The notes under the pieces were generated by a model that was not told the origin of the DNA, ran no database searches, and worked only from the letters and a program-made list of their open reading frames with translations. DNA of 64,000 nt, from assembly GCA_033816765.1 (NCBI GenBank), contig CM066288.1, positions 3,534,001-3,598,000 on the forward strand. The letters are read 5' to 3'. This document shows positions 11,801 to 22,699 of the stretch, one piece after another (within the stretch, counting starts at the first letter, position 1; each line of letters starts with the position of its first letter). The DNA comes from Nothopassalora personata. Taxonomy: Eukaryota; Ascomycota; Dothideomycetes; Mycosphaerellales; Mycosphaerellaceae. The position numbers were made by a program, and so were the translations under genes.

Positions 11801-13047
11801 GGGTCACTTTAGAAGGACTAAGACTAAAGAGCTATTACGACGTAATTATTAGTAGGACTTACTTAGTACGGACGTGAAACAATACGTCTAAGCCTATAGA
11901 ACCTACTAGGGTTCGAAGGCGAGGCGCTATCGACCCTACGGCGAGCTGTAACCGCTTCCTAGACCGGAGCGACCGTAGTAAGAGATTACTATAGATTTTA
12001 TTACGGACCTACTTACCTCTAAGCACGCGAGCCGGTTGCGTGTATAATGCGATCCTAGTAATAGTCGATCGCTACTTAAAAATGAGCTTATACATCCCGA
12101 CGACGAAGACTTACATAGCCGTAGAGCTTACGAGGCTCCTACGAGACGAAGTCGTACGATACTATAGTGTCCCGTTAGGTATAGTAAGCGACCGAGGTCC
12201 GGTCTTTACTAGTTAGTTTTAGAGTAACTTCTACTTCGAGGCGCGTGTAAAGCGTAAGCTATCTACGGCCTTTTACCCTTAGACTAACGGCTAAACTAAG
12301 AGGGTAAACTAAACCCTCGAATAATATCTTCGTTATTACTATAGTAACAATTAAACTAAGTGGGCTAAGTAGCTTACAGTTACTAAATTCGTAGCTAATA
12401 ATAGCATCTACCTAATACTACGGATAAGTCCGTTCGAGATAGCGTACGGTTAGCGACCTAAGATTACCCCTATACTAACTAAATCTCGAGACGAGACCTA
12501 GGGGGGGGAAGTACTAGTAGCGGTAATAGCTACGAGTCGTATACGAAAACTACGCGCTATACTCGAGGAGCGATAGAAGGCTACAGTAGAAAGCTAGGCT
12601 CGCTACTATAATAAGACCTACTAAGCTAAGACCTACCGCGTAGGTAACTTAGTCCTATTATTAACGAAGAACCTTAAGTTAGCAGTACTAAAGAAGAAGA
12701 TAGGTCTGAAGTTTATCGGCCTATACCGCATTACGGACGCTATCGGTTCGTAGGCGTACCGCCTAGCGCTACTAGCCGACTTAAGGCTCTATAACGTCTT
12801 CTATATCTCTCTCCTCGAGCCGTATATCGGTAGCGATAAGGATAGACCCGTACCCCCTCTAGCTAATAAGGACGGAGAGTATAAGGTAGAGGTAGTACTA
12901 GATAGGCGTAAGCGTAAGGGTAAGCTATAGTATCTAGTCTAGTAGAAGGACTAGCTAGAGGAGTATAATAGCTAGGAACCGGCGGAGGGCCTCGCGAATG
13001 CGGATCGCATAGTAGCCGACTATAAGGCGTTAAGGAGAAGCAAATAA
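8900..13047 (+). pseudogene. Element D gag-pol remnant
   Basis: A Gag-like stretch at about 9540-9740 is split from its start by solo LTR S2. Reverse transcriptase follows at 10140-10740, where an open piece reads [16 protein letters not shown] and the catalytic box YLDDILIYS is intact at about 10524-10550. A frameshift near 10755 precedes RNase H (about 10900-11230). Integrase shows the zinc-binding region (HLIRMYYDDVLAGHF) from about 11765 and the core to about 12500. A chromodomain follows at about 12925-13030 (YLV...KD.LEEYNS.EPAEGL). Such chromodomains are known to direct integration toward marked chromatin. Dozens of TAG/TAA codons inactivate the gene. Confidence 0.85.
9198..9523 (+). 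mobile_element. Solo LTR S2
   Basis: This is a 326-bp unit starting TGTTACGGATC and ending GGTTCCTAACA, flanked by CGTAG (9193-9197, 9524-9528). It lies in the gag region of element D and is not RIP-mutated. The TATA-box and downstream half match S1 and S3; the first 150 bp are unrelated to theirs and contain a GACGACCGG/CCGGTCG inverted-repeat tract beside a CACGTG site. Confidence 0.88.
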
Positions 13048-13059
13048 GACTAGTATAGA

Positions 13060-14430
13060 AGTACTAGAGTATAAATAAAACTTTTCTTAACTATAAATAA
13101 AATAAAAGCTAAAGAGTAGCGCGCCTACTAGGGGCTACGTAGAGTAGTAGTAGGCGAGGAGCCCGCGAGTAGCGTGTAAGGTAAGCGCCTTAGTTATTAT
13201 CGTCGCGTAGTAACTTAGGTAGGAATGCCTAGTCGGCGGCGGTAGTATTAATGTTCTACGCCTATAGGAACTAGGACTACGGTTAGTAGGGTATACGTAT
13301 ACGAGGAACATACGACTTACGGCGCGGCCGAGTTCGAACAGCCTATTAAGGGCGCGGTTCTACTCCTACTAGAGGGCGAGGGCTACGGCGGCGGGGGCGG
13401 CGGTAGTAGTAGCGGCGGCGGAGGTACGTATACGGGTTTCCCCGGTACGCTTATGCTTATAGGCATTAAACTGTCTAATAGCCTATAGAAAGGGTAAGCC
13501 AAAGTATAGGAGACGTACTAGAGTCTTCCCCCGCGAGTAGTAGTCGACTCGTAGGAGCGAAGTAGCGACTTACCTCCGTAATGTCGTTACCTAGCTAGGC
13601 ATATAGGCGGATCTACTCTACTAGCTCCTACTACTAGAGGTCTATAGGCGCCTAGCCTATTATAGCCGTAAGGAAGTCGCGCTAGGAGCGCGCGGCGCGT
13701 AGGCGGCTTACTAGCGAGGCGATAGCGTAGCTAGTGTTAGGTACGTACTTATGTCTATTACGCCTATAGCGGCTACACTTCTTTAAGAGCTCGCCGGTAG
13801 TAACACTATTACAGTTATCGGCTTCGTCTAGTAAGTAGTTAGTATACAAATCGTAGGCGGCGCGCGTAGAGACTTACCCTTAACGAAGTATAGGAGGCAC
13901 CGTATATATATATTAATCCTCTACGAGAGCTTAGTAGCGGGCGAGGGCGTTAGTAGCTACGAGGGGGATGCTAGTCGCTTACGACTACTAGGCGTTCTAG
14001 GTACGTCGCGTACTAGAGCCGCCTAGCGGCGCTCGTCTTCTAAGGTACTAGTAGTACTATCGCTACTAATGCTACTAGAGGAGGCGGAGCGGCTAGAGAA
14101 CGGAGGCGAGGAGAGCGAGTCCGACATAATAATAATAATAATACTAGCGAGGCGCTCACGGTACGGGTACGGTACGGGTACGTAGTAGTAGTATAACGAA
14201 GGTAGTGCGCTAGGGAACGTGCTAGGAGAATAGGGCTAGGTTAGGCTAGAGTTTTATACTCCTAACTAGCTACGTCGGTATAGTAACTAAGCCTTACTTA
14301 CCTATACCTACATAACGACACGTACGTAACCCGTATATAGGCCGCATAGTAACTATAATTCTAGAAGTACGTAGGAACCTCTACGTAGTAACTAGCGAGC
14401 TAAGGACAGCTCGTACGGGAGGGGAGGCAA
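13060..14430 (-). other. Element D 3' region with a possible antisense frame
   Basis: About 1.35 kb lie between the end of pol and the 3' LTR. On the minus strand a frame starts at an ATG at about 14130 (MSDSLSSPPFSS), Ser-rich at first. A more balanced stretch follows in another frame, after a GTAAGT near 13876. It includes Cys, Asp and Arg-rich segments but no domain I recognise. Conclusions are limited because RIP blurs all frames. Confidence 0.35.
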
Positions 14431-14431
14431 T

Positions 14432-14627
14432 TATAAGGGGCAGCCTAGTAGCTAACCCTTACATATAGCCTTATATATAACATACGGTCGCGACCGGCTA
14501 CTAAGCCGCACGTAACACGTATACGTACACCTTACGACGCGTAATGCGTCTTAAATAAAAGGTAAGAATTAGTTTATCTACGACTAGTAGGTCGTAGGCG
14601 TGCTATATATTGCGACATCCCTTAATA
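14432..14627 (+). repeat. 3' LTR of element D
   Basis: This is the 196-bp partner of the left LTR. Its ends are mutated to TA..TA and it is followed by GATAA. Confidence 0.88.
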
Positions 14628-14632
14628 GATAA

Positions 14633-17600
14633 CTTCGTTATCGTTCTAAGACTTTAAACCTGCTAGGGCATCGGATAGAGGGCTAATGCTACTAAGGTGT
14701 ACGGCCGTAGGAAAAGGATAGCCGGGTACTAGGCGTCGATACTTAAATCCTATAGCGCTCTTACTTAGCGTCTTAAAGTTACGATAGAGGTCTATTACCT
14801 AGCGCATGCTCTAGCTTCTCTAGAGTTTAAGATAGTTATCGTCGCGGATCTCGATAAAGTAAGGGTTAATCTAACGTAGTGTCCTCTTATGTATGGCCTA
14901 CCTTATTAGAACGCCTATAGTAGTTACCCGCATTTGCCTAGCGCTTAGGTCCTCTCTAAACTAGCTAATGCTATTCTTACTTAGGTAATTCTAGACCTTA
15001 ACCGAGAAGAAACGCTTAAATCGGCCGTCTTCTATATAGTCGTTAATCTAGCACTACTAGATAAACTCTCTAGCATTCCCTTTCTTATAAAAACCGTGTA
15101 AAAACTCCGGCCTACTAGTGCCCTCTAAGTTAAGAGAGTATAGTATGTTAAGCCGGTTACTAGTCTAGTAGTTTTTAATTTCGAGGTTTAAGTCGACCCT
15201 AGTATACTGTACTATAGTGTTTGCGTTACCCCCCTAATAAGCCCTATTAAAGCTAAAAATCGTAGGCCTAGGGAAGGAGATAAACCAAGTACAGTACTAG
15301 GGGTGTAGCGCTACTTATAAGAGCTATAGCCCGGGGTCTTATCGTATAATCTATTAGCTTAGAGAATACTATATGTTCTAGTAGACGCCGCCGTTACTAA
15401 CCTTATTCAATTCTCGTAGGTACTATCGGTACACGTCGAATTCTCGACTTATCATTTCTCTAACTAATTTAACCCGCGGTGCTAGTTTAGCGTTATTATA
15501 CTAGTATAGCATGTTACTATTAATGTAGGTACCGGTACTATTAAGATCGGCTTAGTTAGCTTTATTAATGCCGAATTTATCGAGGATCTAGTTATAGTTA
15601 GTATACGTAACGATACTACTCGTAGTACCGACTTTACCTCGAATACGGAGGTAGCTAAGCGGGTTAATAGTCTTCTAAATACGCTTATTAGGGCGAAAGT
15701 ACGACCCATTCTTCACCTTAATAGCTAAAAAACTCTTACCTTTAAAGAGCTAGTCTTAGACCTTAAGCGCGCGCTTACATAGGGTATTAGCGGTAATACC
15801 GGGATTTGTAACGAAGTAGAGGGCCTTATAGTAGAAATCTCGAACGTACTAATCGCACATTATAGCGCTAACCTTACTATCCCTCTTAAGAACGTCCGAG
15901 ACAGCATATTCGAGCATCTTAAGGCCCGCTATCCGGTACTTAGGTAGCTAGTTAATGCTATCTACATTAATCGAGTTTCTAAACTTAATGCTATAGTACC
16001 GCTTATTATAGGTGCAGTTAGCGCGCTTAATCCGGAGGGCCTCGTCTTCTTATAGGATCTAATCCTTAAAGACTAACACATCCCTAATTATAGCCGAAGG
16101 TAACATAGTAAGTATCGGATTACTATTCTTAGTTAGGGCCGGAGTAGATCGTAGGGTACTAACCGGTATACCTAGCGGACTGCCCTCGCGTATAGGTGCG
16201 CTATCTAGCGTTCGGTTAGGCAAGGATCGAGTAGGCGTAGTTATGCCCTTACCTATACTCTCGTCTATACGGAGCTACTTAAGTCGACTCGACTTACGAC
16301 CGCCTCTCGATAGGACTGTAGGCTAGGTAGAAGCTAGTAGTAGAGTTAGCGTAGTACTCTTTACACGTCCTTTACCTTTACTACCCGGTAGTAGCTAACG
16401 TAGCTATTGCTAGCTAGATAGTCTAGGTTAATCTATACTATCCTCTAGGGACGCGGACTTCTTAGTAATAGTACCCTCTATAAAGTATAGAAGGCTATCC
16501 TTATAGACGGCTAGGCGGTGTCTTCTAATAATCTCCCTACTCTTAGCTAATTACGGATTAATGCTACGTACTTTAGCCTCCCTATCGCACCGGGTAAGAT
16601 TACTAGGCTCTAGAATTCGCTTACGATCTATGCCCTTACGGCCGATTCTTATACGCTAGATTAATACCCTCTAGATTCTACTAATAGCCCTACTATAGTC
16701 TAGGTACTTATTAATAAAGGCCGTGAACTAGCGGCGCCCGCTATTAGTACTACAAAGCTTAGAGATAACGCGTCGATTAAGAATCTTATTGTCTATCTAC
16801 TATAGCTAGTAGCGGGTAAGCGTAGCTCGAAGAGTCTTCTCTCGGTTACGAATCTCTAAACCGGTCTTACGAATCTTACCGACGATAGGAAATAAGACAT
16901 CGAGCTTCTTATTACTAAGGAATTTATCCTAGTAGGTCTTGCCTATACCGTTCTTAACTTCCTCGAAAAATAGGTTAACATAGACGGAGTAGTCTTCGAA
17001 CACCTTCTCGAAGCCCTTATAGAAGTCCTTTAATACCTTAACCCGCTTCTAAGGACTAAGCTCTCGGAACATAACATTAGCGGCGGACTTCGGCGTGTTC
17101 GTGTTAGTAAGGACATGCTTAACGTTATCCGGTAGGCGAAGGGACTCGAATAAGGTCTAAGGTAGGCGGGTAAGCCTAGTAACAGTACTAGTAAGCGCTG
17201 TACTCGAGCTAGCCGGGCGTAACGATAGACTAGCTAAAGCTATAATAACTAGGATTCGCTAGTAGTAAGATCGTAAGAGCTAGCTATCTCGTAGTGCTAC
17301 TCTAGAGTGTTAGTAAGCTTTAAAAGCTTAGTGTCGGGGTAGAGGCTTTAAAGAAGGTTAAGGTCGTAAAGAGAGAGAGAGGCTAAAGAACCGTCTAATG
17401 TGTGTAGTAGTAGTAGATAGATGTGTTAGTAGTTAGTTATCGGTAAGGATGTACTAGTGTTTAAAGAAAAGAGGGGAAGTAGTAGGTAGAGAGCTACGCT
17501 TAAGTATACCTCTTAGCGTATGTCCCTATAACCGTTATAAGGTAGTAGCGCCGAGACCGGTCTTATAAGTAGTAAGAGCAGTACTATTAAGGTTATACTA

Positions 17601-17690
17601 AAGGTCCGATAACCCTATATGTAACCGAAAACCAGTGCTAGTAACTACCTAGGTAAGCATTCGGTAGGGGTATGCTACGCTATTACGTAA
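14633..17690 (-). other. Element C 3' region without a recognised domain
   Basis: Together with 7811-8685, from which it was split by element D, this makes about 3.9 kb between the end of pol and the 3' LTR. No known retroelement domain is recognised. A plus-strand frame runs from about 14690 to 17220 with a TAG/TAA rate near 5 percent, close to what loss of Gln and Trp codons alone would give. The minus strand also has protein-like stretches near 16760-17150. The coding strand cannot be decided by eye. Confidence 0.4.
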
Positions 17691-17694
17691 TCCG

Positions 17695-17720
17695 ATTTAC
17701 CGGTCCCGGGACCGGTAAAT
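17695..17720. repeat. 26-bp palindrome centred on CCCGGG
   Basis: This perfect inverted repeat has ATTTACCGGTCCC as its left arm. The same sequence occurs at 22328-22353, and near-identical forms lie in both LTRs of element C (7493-7518, 25705-25730). Confidence 0.85.
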
Positions 17721-17949
17721 GTAACTCTACTAACTAAGGTCTAACTAAGGTAAGAACACCCTATGAAGTGAAGTCTAGATAACCGAATCGGCTTAACAAA
17801 CTAAAGGGCATATATAACACATGCCTAAGGAAAGTAAACTCCGTACGCTATTACTAACTAATTAGTTCTTAGCCTCGATCCTACTAAACTGTGAAATTTC
17901 GGCTATAGAAAGGTTATAAGGCCTAACCTATAGCTTCTTAGATTCCGGT

Positions 17950-20900
17950 TTAGGATACGATCCCCTTTTGTTAACTCCTACAGGTAGCACGTCTTCGCCG
18001 GCGATAGGCTCGATCTCGTTCGAATTACTACTATCTTTGCTATTAGCGACGCTATTAGCAACTTCTCCCTCCCCTATTACGAGATCAATTCTATTATCTA
18101 GGCCTAGTACTCCTATGTTATCCGGGCGAAGCTCTAGAACTAGCTTAAGGTTTTCTCGTATCTAAACACCCTTTATTAGCGTGCTATTAAGTTCCTTAAG
18201 AATATAGGTACTAAACTCCCTAGAGACACTAGATACCCGATATAGACCTTACTATCGGTAACCGATTTTGCGTAAGAAGTTATCCTTATATAGCTTATCG
18301 AATCTTATAATAAGGTCGCCCTTCTAGAAACTAATAGAGTTAACATTCCGGTAAGAATTAAAGTAGTCCTTACTAAGCTCTCTTAGTCGCTTCCTTCGAG
18401 TATGTAGCTCTTCTAAACTAAGGTCTCGAGCCTAGAGTTAACGCGTACGTATAGTAAGTAGGTCCTTAGTCGTTCTTACCGATCCCTATTAGTAATTCGC
18501 CTACGTCGGGTACTTAACCTTAATTAGTAGAATCGTGCGATAGCTATATAGGACCTAAGCTAGCGTCATTCTAGTAGTACGACAGGTCGTAGTCCTATTA
18601 GCCTATAATACAGCGGGTACCTATTACTCCCATCCGCGGTATATGTTCCTTATAAGCTTTACTAACGCTGTAAGAATCGGACGGTGTCTAGCCTCGACCG
18701 GAGTATTAGACTACGGGTAGTACGGTAATATTCGGATCCTTCGAACACTAAGCCCTACGAGTAACCGCTTAACCTTAGCCGCATAAACCGTAGCGTTATT
18801 AAGCACAATTTTAGTATAGTAGCCGTGCCTATAGAAGACATCTTCGTATAGAAACTTAGTAACCGTCTTAGAGCTAGGAGGTGCCCTCGTTACTCTAGCC
18901 TCGATCTAGTTACTAAGTGCTTCGCGCGAAACTAGGAGGTATCCATTTTTATGCACCTAGACGGGGTCCGAGTACTACTTCTTACTAATAACCTAAGGGC
19001 TCGATAAGTAAAGCTTACTAGCGCGCTAGTTGCCTTCGCGAAACCTATAAGGAGTATAACTTCGAACCTACGTAGAGACATTAGCGAAGCACCCGTCCTA
19101 GTAATACCGATCGGAAATAAGGTTATATACGACCTTAGCGCTACGATAACCGTGTCTTTTATAGCATTCTATAACGATCTCCTTCTAAGCCTCGTTATCG
19201 TTAATTATAAGTTGTAACGGTACTCCTCGGCGCTTCTAGAAGAATAGTAATTAGTTCCGGATAAAGAAATTGACGCTCTTCTTTACTAGTCGCCGGTACT
19301 TAGTACGGGTAATACTATCGGGCCGGGTCCTAGTTTCTATAATCTAAGCAAGTTGCTAAGAGCTTTTAGAATATTAGTCCCCGAGATGTCGTGTTTTCTA
19401 GATTTTAACTGGATAGGTGTCGACCGGCTCCGGGTACCTAAATAGCTTATTATTAATCATCTAGTCGACTTCGTCTTCGTTAGCTTCCCTAGGTTCCTAA
19501 GGTGTAGAGGGCCTACGAGACAGGGCATCTAGGCTAGTATACCTAGCTCCCGTAACGTGCTTCACTTCGAATGTGAATAGCCTAATCTATACGACCCACC
19601 GGGCTATTGCCGAGTTAGGCAGGTCCGAAGCCGGCCGGTTAAGTTACTATACAAGTGTCTTAGCATTAACCTTAAGGATAAAATTAACGCTAGTAATATA
19701 TCTTTAGATCTTCTTAAGCCCCTTAAGGACCCTAAGGCATTCCCGCTTACTAGCATTATATCTAGATTCTAACGCGTTCTAGATTCTACTCTTATACCGC
19801 ACCGGGTAACGCCGTCGAGTACTGTCCATTAATTCTTAAGAAACGATACATCCCTATCTAGTACCGCTAGCATTAACTAAGATAAAGATAGACCTAGCAC
19901 TAGGTAAGTAGTAGAGGGTAACTAAGGCTAGAGCCTATATAAGATATCTAGTAACCTCTTCTTTCGAGAACTGCTTATTTTCTATCTAGGTGAACTTGGC
20001 GCCCTTCTTTAGTAGCTTATACATTGGTCGAGCGATAATAACGAACTAGGGAATCCATATCCGGAAGTACACATATAGCCCCACATAGGTGCGGACCTCC
20101 TTAATATAGGTGGGCGTAGGCTAGTCTAGGATCTTAGCTACAACCTTTAGGTTAGGATAGCGACTATCCGGGCTAGTAACGTACCTAACAATCTTAAGCT
20201 TTTTATATAACTATTGGGATTTGCCTCTAGTAACCACCGCACTAGCTCTCTCTAGGTTAGTAAGAACTAGATCTAGGGAGACGATGTGCTTAACGACCTA
20301 TCTCCTTAGCCTAGGCTCTACTTCGGCATTTCTATAGTCCTTAGTTAGTCCCTTAATACCGATGTTATCGAGAAACGACTTTACTCGATGCGAGATATAA
20401 TTAAGTAGAATCTTTATTACCGTACGCACGAACTGAGCAACCGAATTAGTAGCCCCTTAAGGTAGAGTCGTGTTACGTACTAGGCTAAGAGGGGTCATGA
20501 AGGCTATTAAGTCCCGGTAGGACTTATCTAAAGTGATCTAATCATAACCTAAAAACAGGTCCATAAGTGAAGCAACTCGGTACCCGGTAAAATCCTCTAA
20601 GAAGCTATCCGTGTCCGGTGGAATATTAGCATCGCGTATAGTAACCTCATTTAGGAGCATAGCTAAGTTAATTAACCGATATAGTACATTGCTTCTAGAG
20701 GCATTAACCTTCTTTACGACTAGGAACTAGCTATTAGAATATGCCCCTTATGAGTATTCTAGGATGTTGTTCTTAATCCGGGCTCTAATTATGCGCTTAA
20801 TAATTGCCCTAAGACTTAGGTGCAGCCGGATAGGGCGTGCCTACCATGGTCTATAAGGGACCGTGTTAATCTTCTAAGGTGGCATAACGTCGTGCCTAAT

Positions 20901-20950
20901 TTGCCTTATGTGGCTAAAATCCTAAGCAAGGACTGCCTCCCGGTTATAGA
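17950..20950 (-). pseudogene. Element C pol remnant (reverse transcriptase to integrase)
   Basis: On the minus strand, 20280-20900 encodes a gypsy reverse transcriptase with readable motifs such as ASLMDLF.GYD.ITLD and TP.SLVRNTTLP.GATNS; the catalytic region reads FLDNIGIKG, one RIP-type change from a double aspartate. RNase H and integrase follow toward 18000. The integrase C-terminal part is recognisable at about 18170-18340 (GDLIIRFDKLYK...GLYRVSSV). No chromodomain is seen at the end, unlike element D. Retroposon N1 (21232-22001) lies just upstream of the reverse transcriptase. Confidence 0.8.
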
Positions 20951-21231
20951 GCATCTTATCGAATAAGGCCCTTCCTATTAGTAATAGCTTAATGCTAACC
21001 TTAATTAAGGTAAGTCGGTCTAGCGTAATCCGGCTACCTCGCTTAATACTTAAGAATTTCTTAGTTAAGTACTTCCTATCGAACGGTCCTTATCCTTTAG
21101 GCATCTTGGATTCTAGGTATAGCGCCCTACGCTTCTATTTTATATCTCCCTTAACTCGTGATTCTAGACGTTCGTAAACGCTCGCGTCTACTAGCTTCTT
21201 CTTATCCGCCTTACGCTTATATATCGTGAAG

Positions 21232-22001
21232 ATTGATTGATTGATTGATTATTCCATTAACGTGCTATTTGAGTCAAAGACTATGCAACACGGGTCTCGA
21301 GAACGAGACCAAAATTTGAGAGAAGGAGAAAAGCCCCGTCGTACCCCGGACGTAAAAACTCCTTAAAAGATGCGAGCAACGCTCGCTATTCGAACCGTAA
21401 ATCGAATATATTGCGGCGTAGTACGCGCGTACCCGGTAGTCGTGTCTTGTCGAGAATTGCGGTTTGTCGCCTTGCCCCGGGCGAGACAAGTTTTGCGCCC
21501 GTGTCTCGTTCTTGTTTTAAAAAGCCAAGCCGGCCGTACCCGTACGCACCGAGCAAAATCCCAAGAAACACCCGTTGCCTCTGTTTCAATCCAGTCGCGT
21601 TCTCCGGTCTCGAGTGTAGCTCCTCGGTCGCAGTGGCCTCGCTGTCGTCCCCCCCTCGGCCTCTCTTGGTTCCAGCCGTGCAGTATACGTGGTTTGCGCC
21701 CCTAAACGCCTCTCTTGGTTCCAGCCGGCAGTTTACGTGGTTTGCCGGGACGACAGGTAGACAGCGCCTTCGTTGTTCGAGCGACGTGTACGCTATGTAC
21801 GTCGCTTTCCCTTCTCGCAGTTCCGGAGTTCTTGTTTGTAGATTTTGAGCGTATCTCGTTCGTTCGGTTCGTCCGACCTGTCTTTTCTTGTTTCGAGTCG
21901 AGTAGGCTTGTATTTTTCGAGAGAGAGAGTCTTAGTTTCTCTTCGTCGTAACGAAGATACTTACGTCGTCCGCCGCGTGAAGGCGCTCTCTATAGGACGA
22001 C
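21232..22001 (-). mobile_element. N1: 770-bp non-autonomous non-LTR retroposon
   Basis: It is flanked by a 12-13-bp target duplication, TATATCGTGAAG (21220-21231, 22002-22013). The left end is an ATTG tandem run, so on the minus strand the element ends in an AATC-type tetranucleotide tail. Variable-length long duplications plus a simple-repeat tail are typical of target-primed (LINE-driven) insertion. The DNA is unmutated within heavily RIP-mutated element C, so it came later. It contains two 45-bp near-repeats beginning CCTCTCTTGGTTCCAGCCG (about 21658 and 21709). No reverse transcriptase is encoded; small frames present in both copies are not evidence of function. The 5' end carries a ribozyme-like fold. 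Confidence 0.85.
21924..22001 (-). ncRNA. Candidate HDV-like self-cleaving ribozyme at the 5' end of N1
   Basis: Numbering from the first base of the element (22001, reading down), nucleotides 1-7 GTCGTCC pair perfectly with 31-37 GGACGAC (P1), and 18-20 GCC pair with 28-30 GGC (P3). Nucleotides 45-51 pair with 56-62 around a UACG loop (P4), and 11-16 AGAGAG pair with 73-78 CTCTCT (P2). This is the HDV nested double-pseudoknot order with nearly the same spacing, and cleavage would fall exactly at the element start. The joining strand contains CUAA at 67-70, fitting the catalytic-C consensus as I recall it. Weak points are a long P4-P2 joiner (10 nt) and only one clear G-C pair for P1.1. Confidence 0.6.
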
Positions 22002-22327
22002 TATATCGTGAAGACCTACGGCATCCTAATGTTAGCTATATGTTAGCCTACTTATTGCTTTCGTGCCTAAGCATTTAATGTAGATTGCCTTAGGATCTCG
22101 GAAGGCTAATCCCCTTAAACTAAATAAACGTTAGTAATAGAATCTCCCTTAAACGCGCCTATTCTAATTTCTATAACTCGTTCCTTTACTCTAGTAGTCC
22201 TAAGCAATCCTAATAAGTAAGCTAAATAGTTACTAGGCGTTAGAGCCTTACCGGGTTCCTATAGATGCGTCGTGTCGTCCTATAGATACGTCGTATCGTA
22301 GTCGTATCCGTTTTCCTTACTATAGCT

Positions 22328-22353
22328 ATTTACCGGTCCCGGGACCGGTAAAT
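22328..22353. repeat. 26-bp palindrome centred on CCCGGG, second internal copy
   Basis: It is identical to the copy at 17695-17720, and the flanking sequences are unrelated. It lies between the protease-like region and the reverse transcriptase of element C. Confidence 0.85.
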
Positions 22354-22699
22354 TAAAGTCCGAGGTTTTTCCGAGATAGTGCGAGAACCTCACTATTAAA
22401 TCCGGCTTTAGCAAATCGGTGGGTTGAGCGCCGTAACTTAACCTACCCTTCCATTTCCCGACGCTTTTAACAGTTCTTAAAGGGTCTTACACCTGTCCGA
22501 GCTAACTAGGGTAGTAAACATGACACTTTCACCTTTACGGCTAGTAATAGTCCCCTCCTATAAACCATCATCGCAGTTACGGGCAGTAAGTCGCACCTTA
22601 CGGGCCTACGGACGTCCTAGGATTGTTAGTGAGTTTAGATCCGAGGAGATAAACATGTCTATTTAGTAGTAAACCCTAAATACCTAAATATCTAAATTG

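Larger units (their letters stand above)
8691..14627 (+). mobile_element. Element D: RIP-mutated chromodomain Ty3/gypsy (chromovirus) element
   Basis: LTRs of 196 bp lie at 8691-8886 and 14432-14627, flanked by GATAA (8686-8690, 14628-14632). The left LTR starts TGTAAGGGG and the right one TATAAGGGG, a RIP-type difference; both end CCCTTAACA or its mutated form. A purine tract (GGGAGGGGAGG) sits just before the right LTR, fixing the plus orientation. Excluding solo LTR S2 the element is about 5.6 kb. It is inserted in the 3' region of element C. Confidence 0.9.

Noticed and set aside
21370..22078. Several 70-145-codon frames shared by N1 and N2
   Set aside because: The two copies are nearly identical in DNA, so shared frames show nothing about selection. 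None resembles a known protein, and their composition (Arg/Ser/Pro/Val) looks like chance translation of GC-rich DNA.
17695..22353. A separate transposon bounded by the two identical palindromes inside element C
   Set aside because: Sequence outside the palindromes does not match, no target duplication is seen, and the reverse transcriptase and integrase between them continue the gag-protease order of element C.
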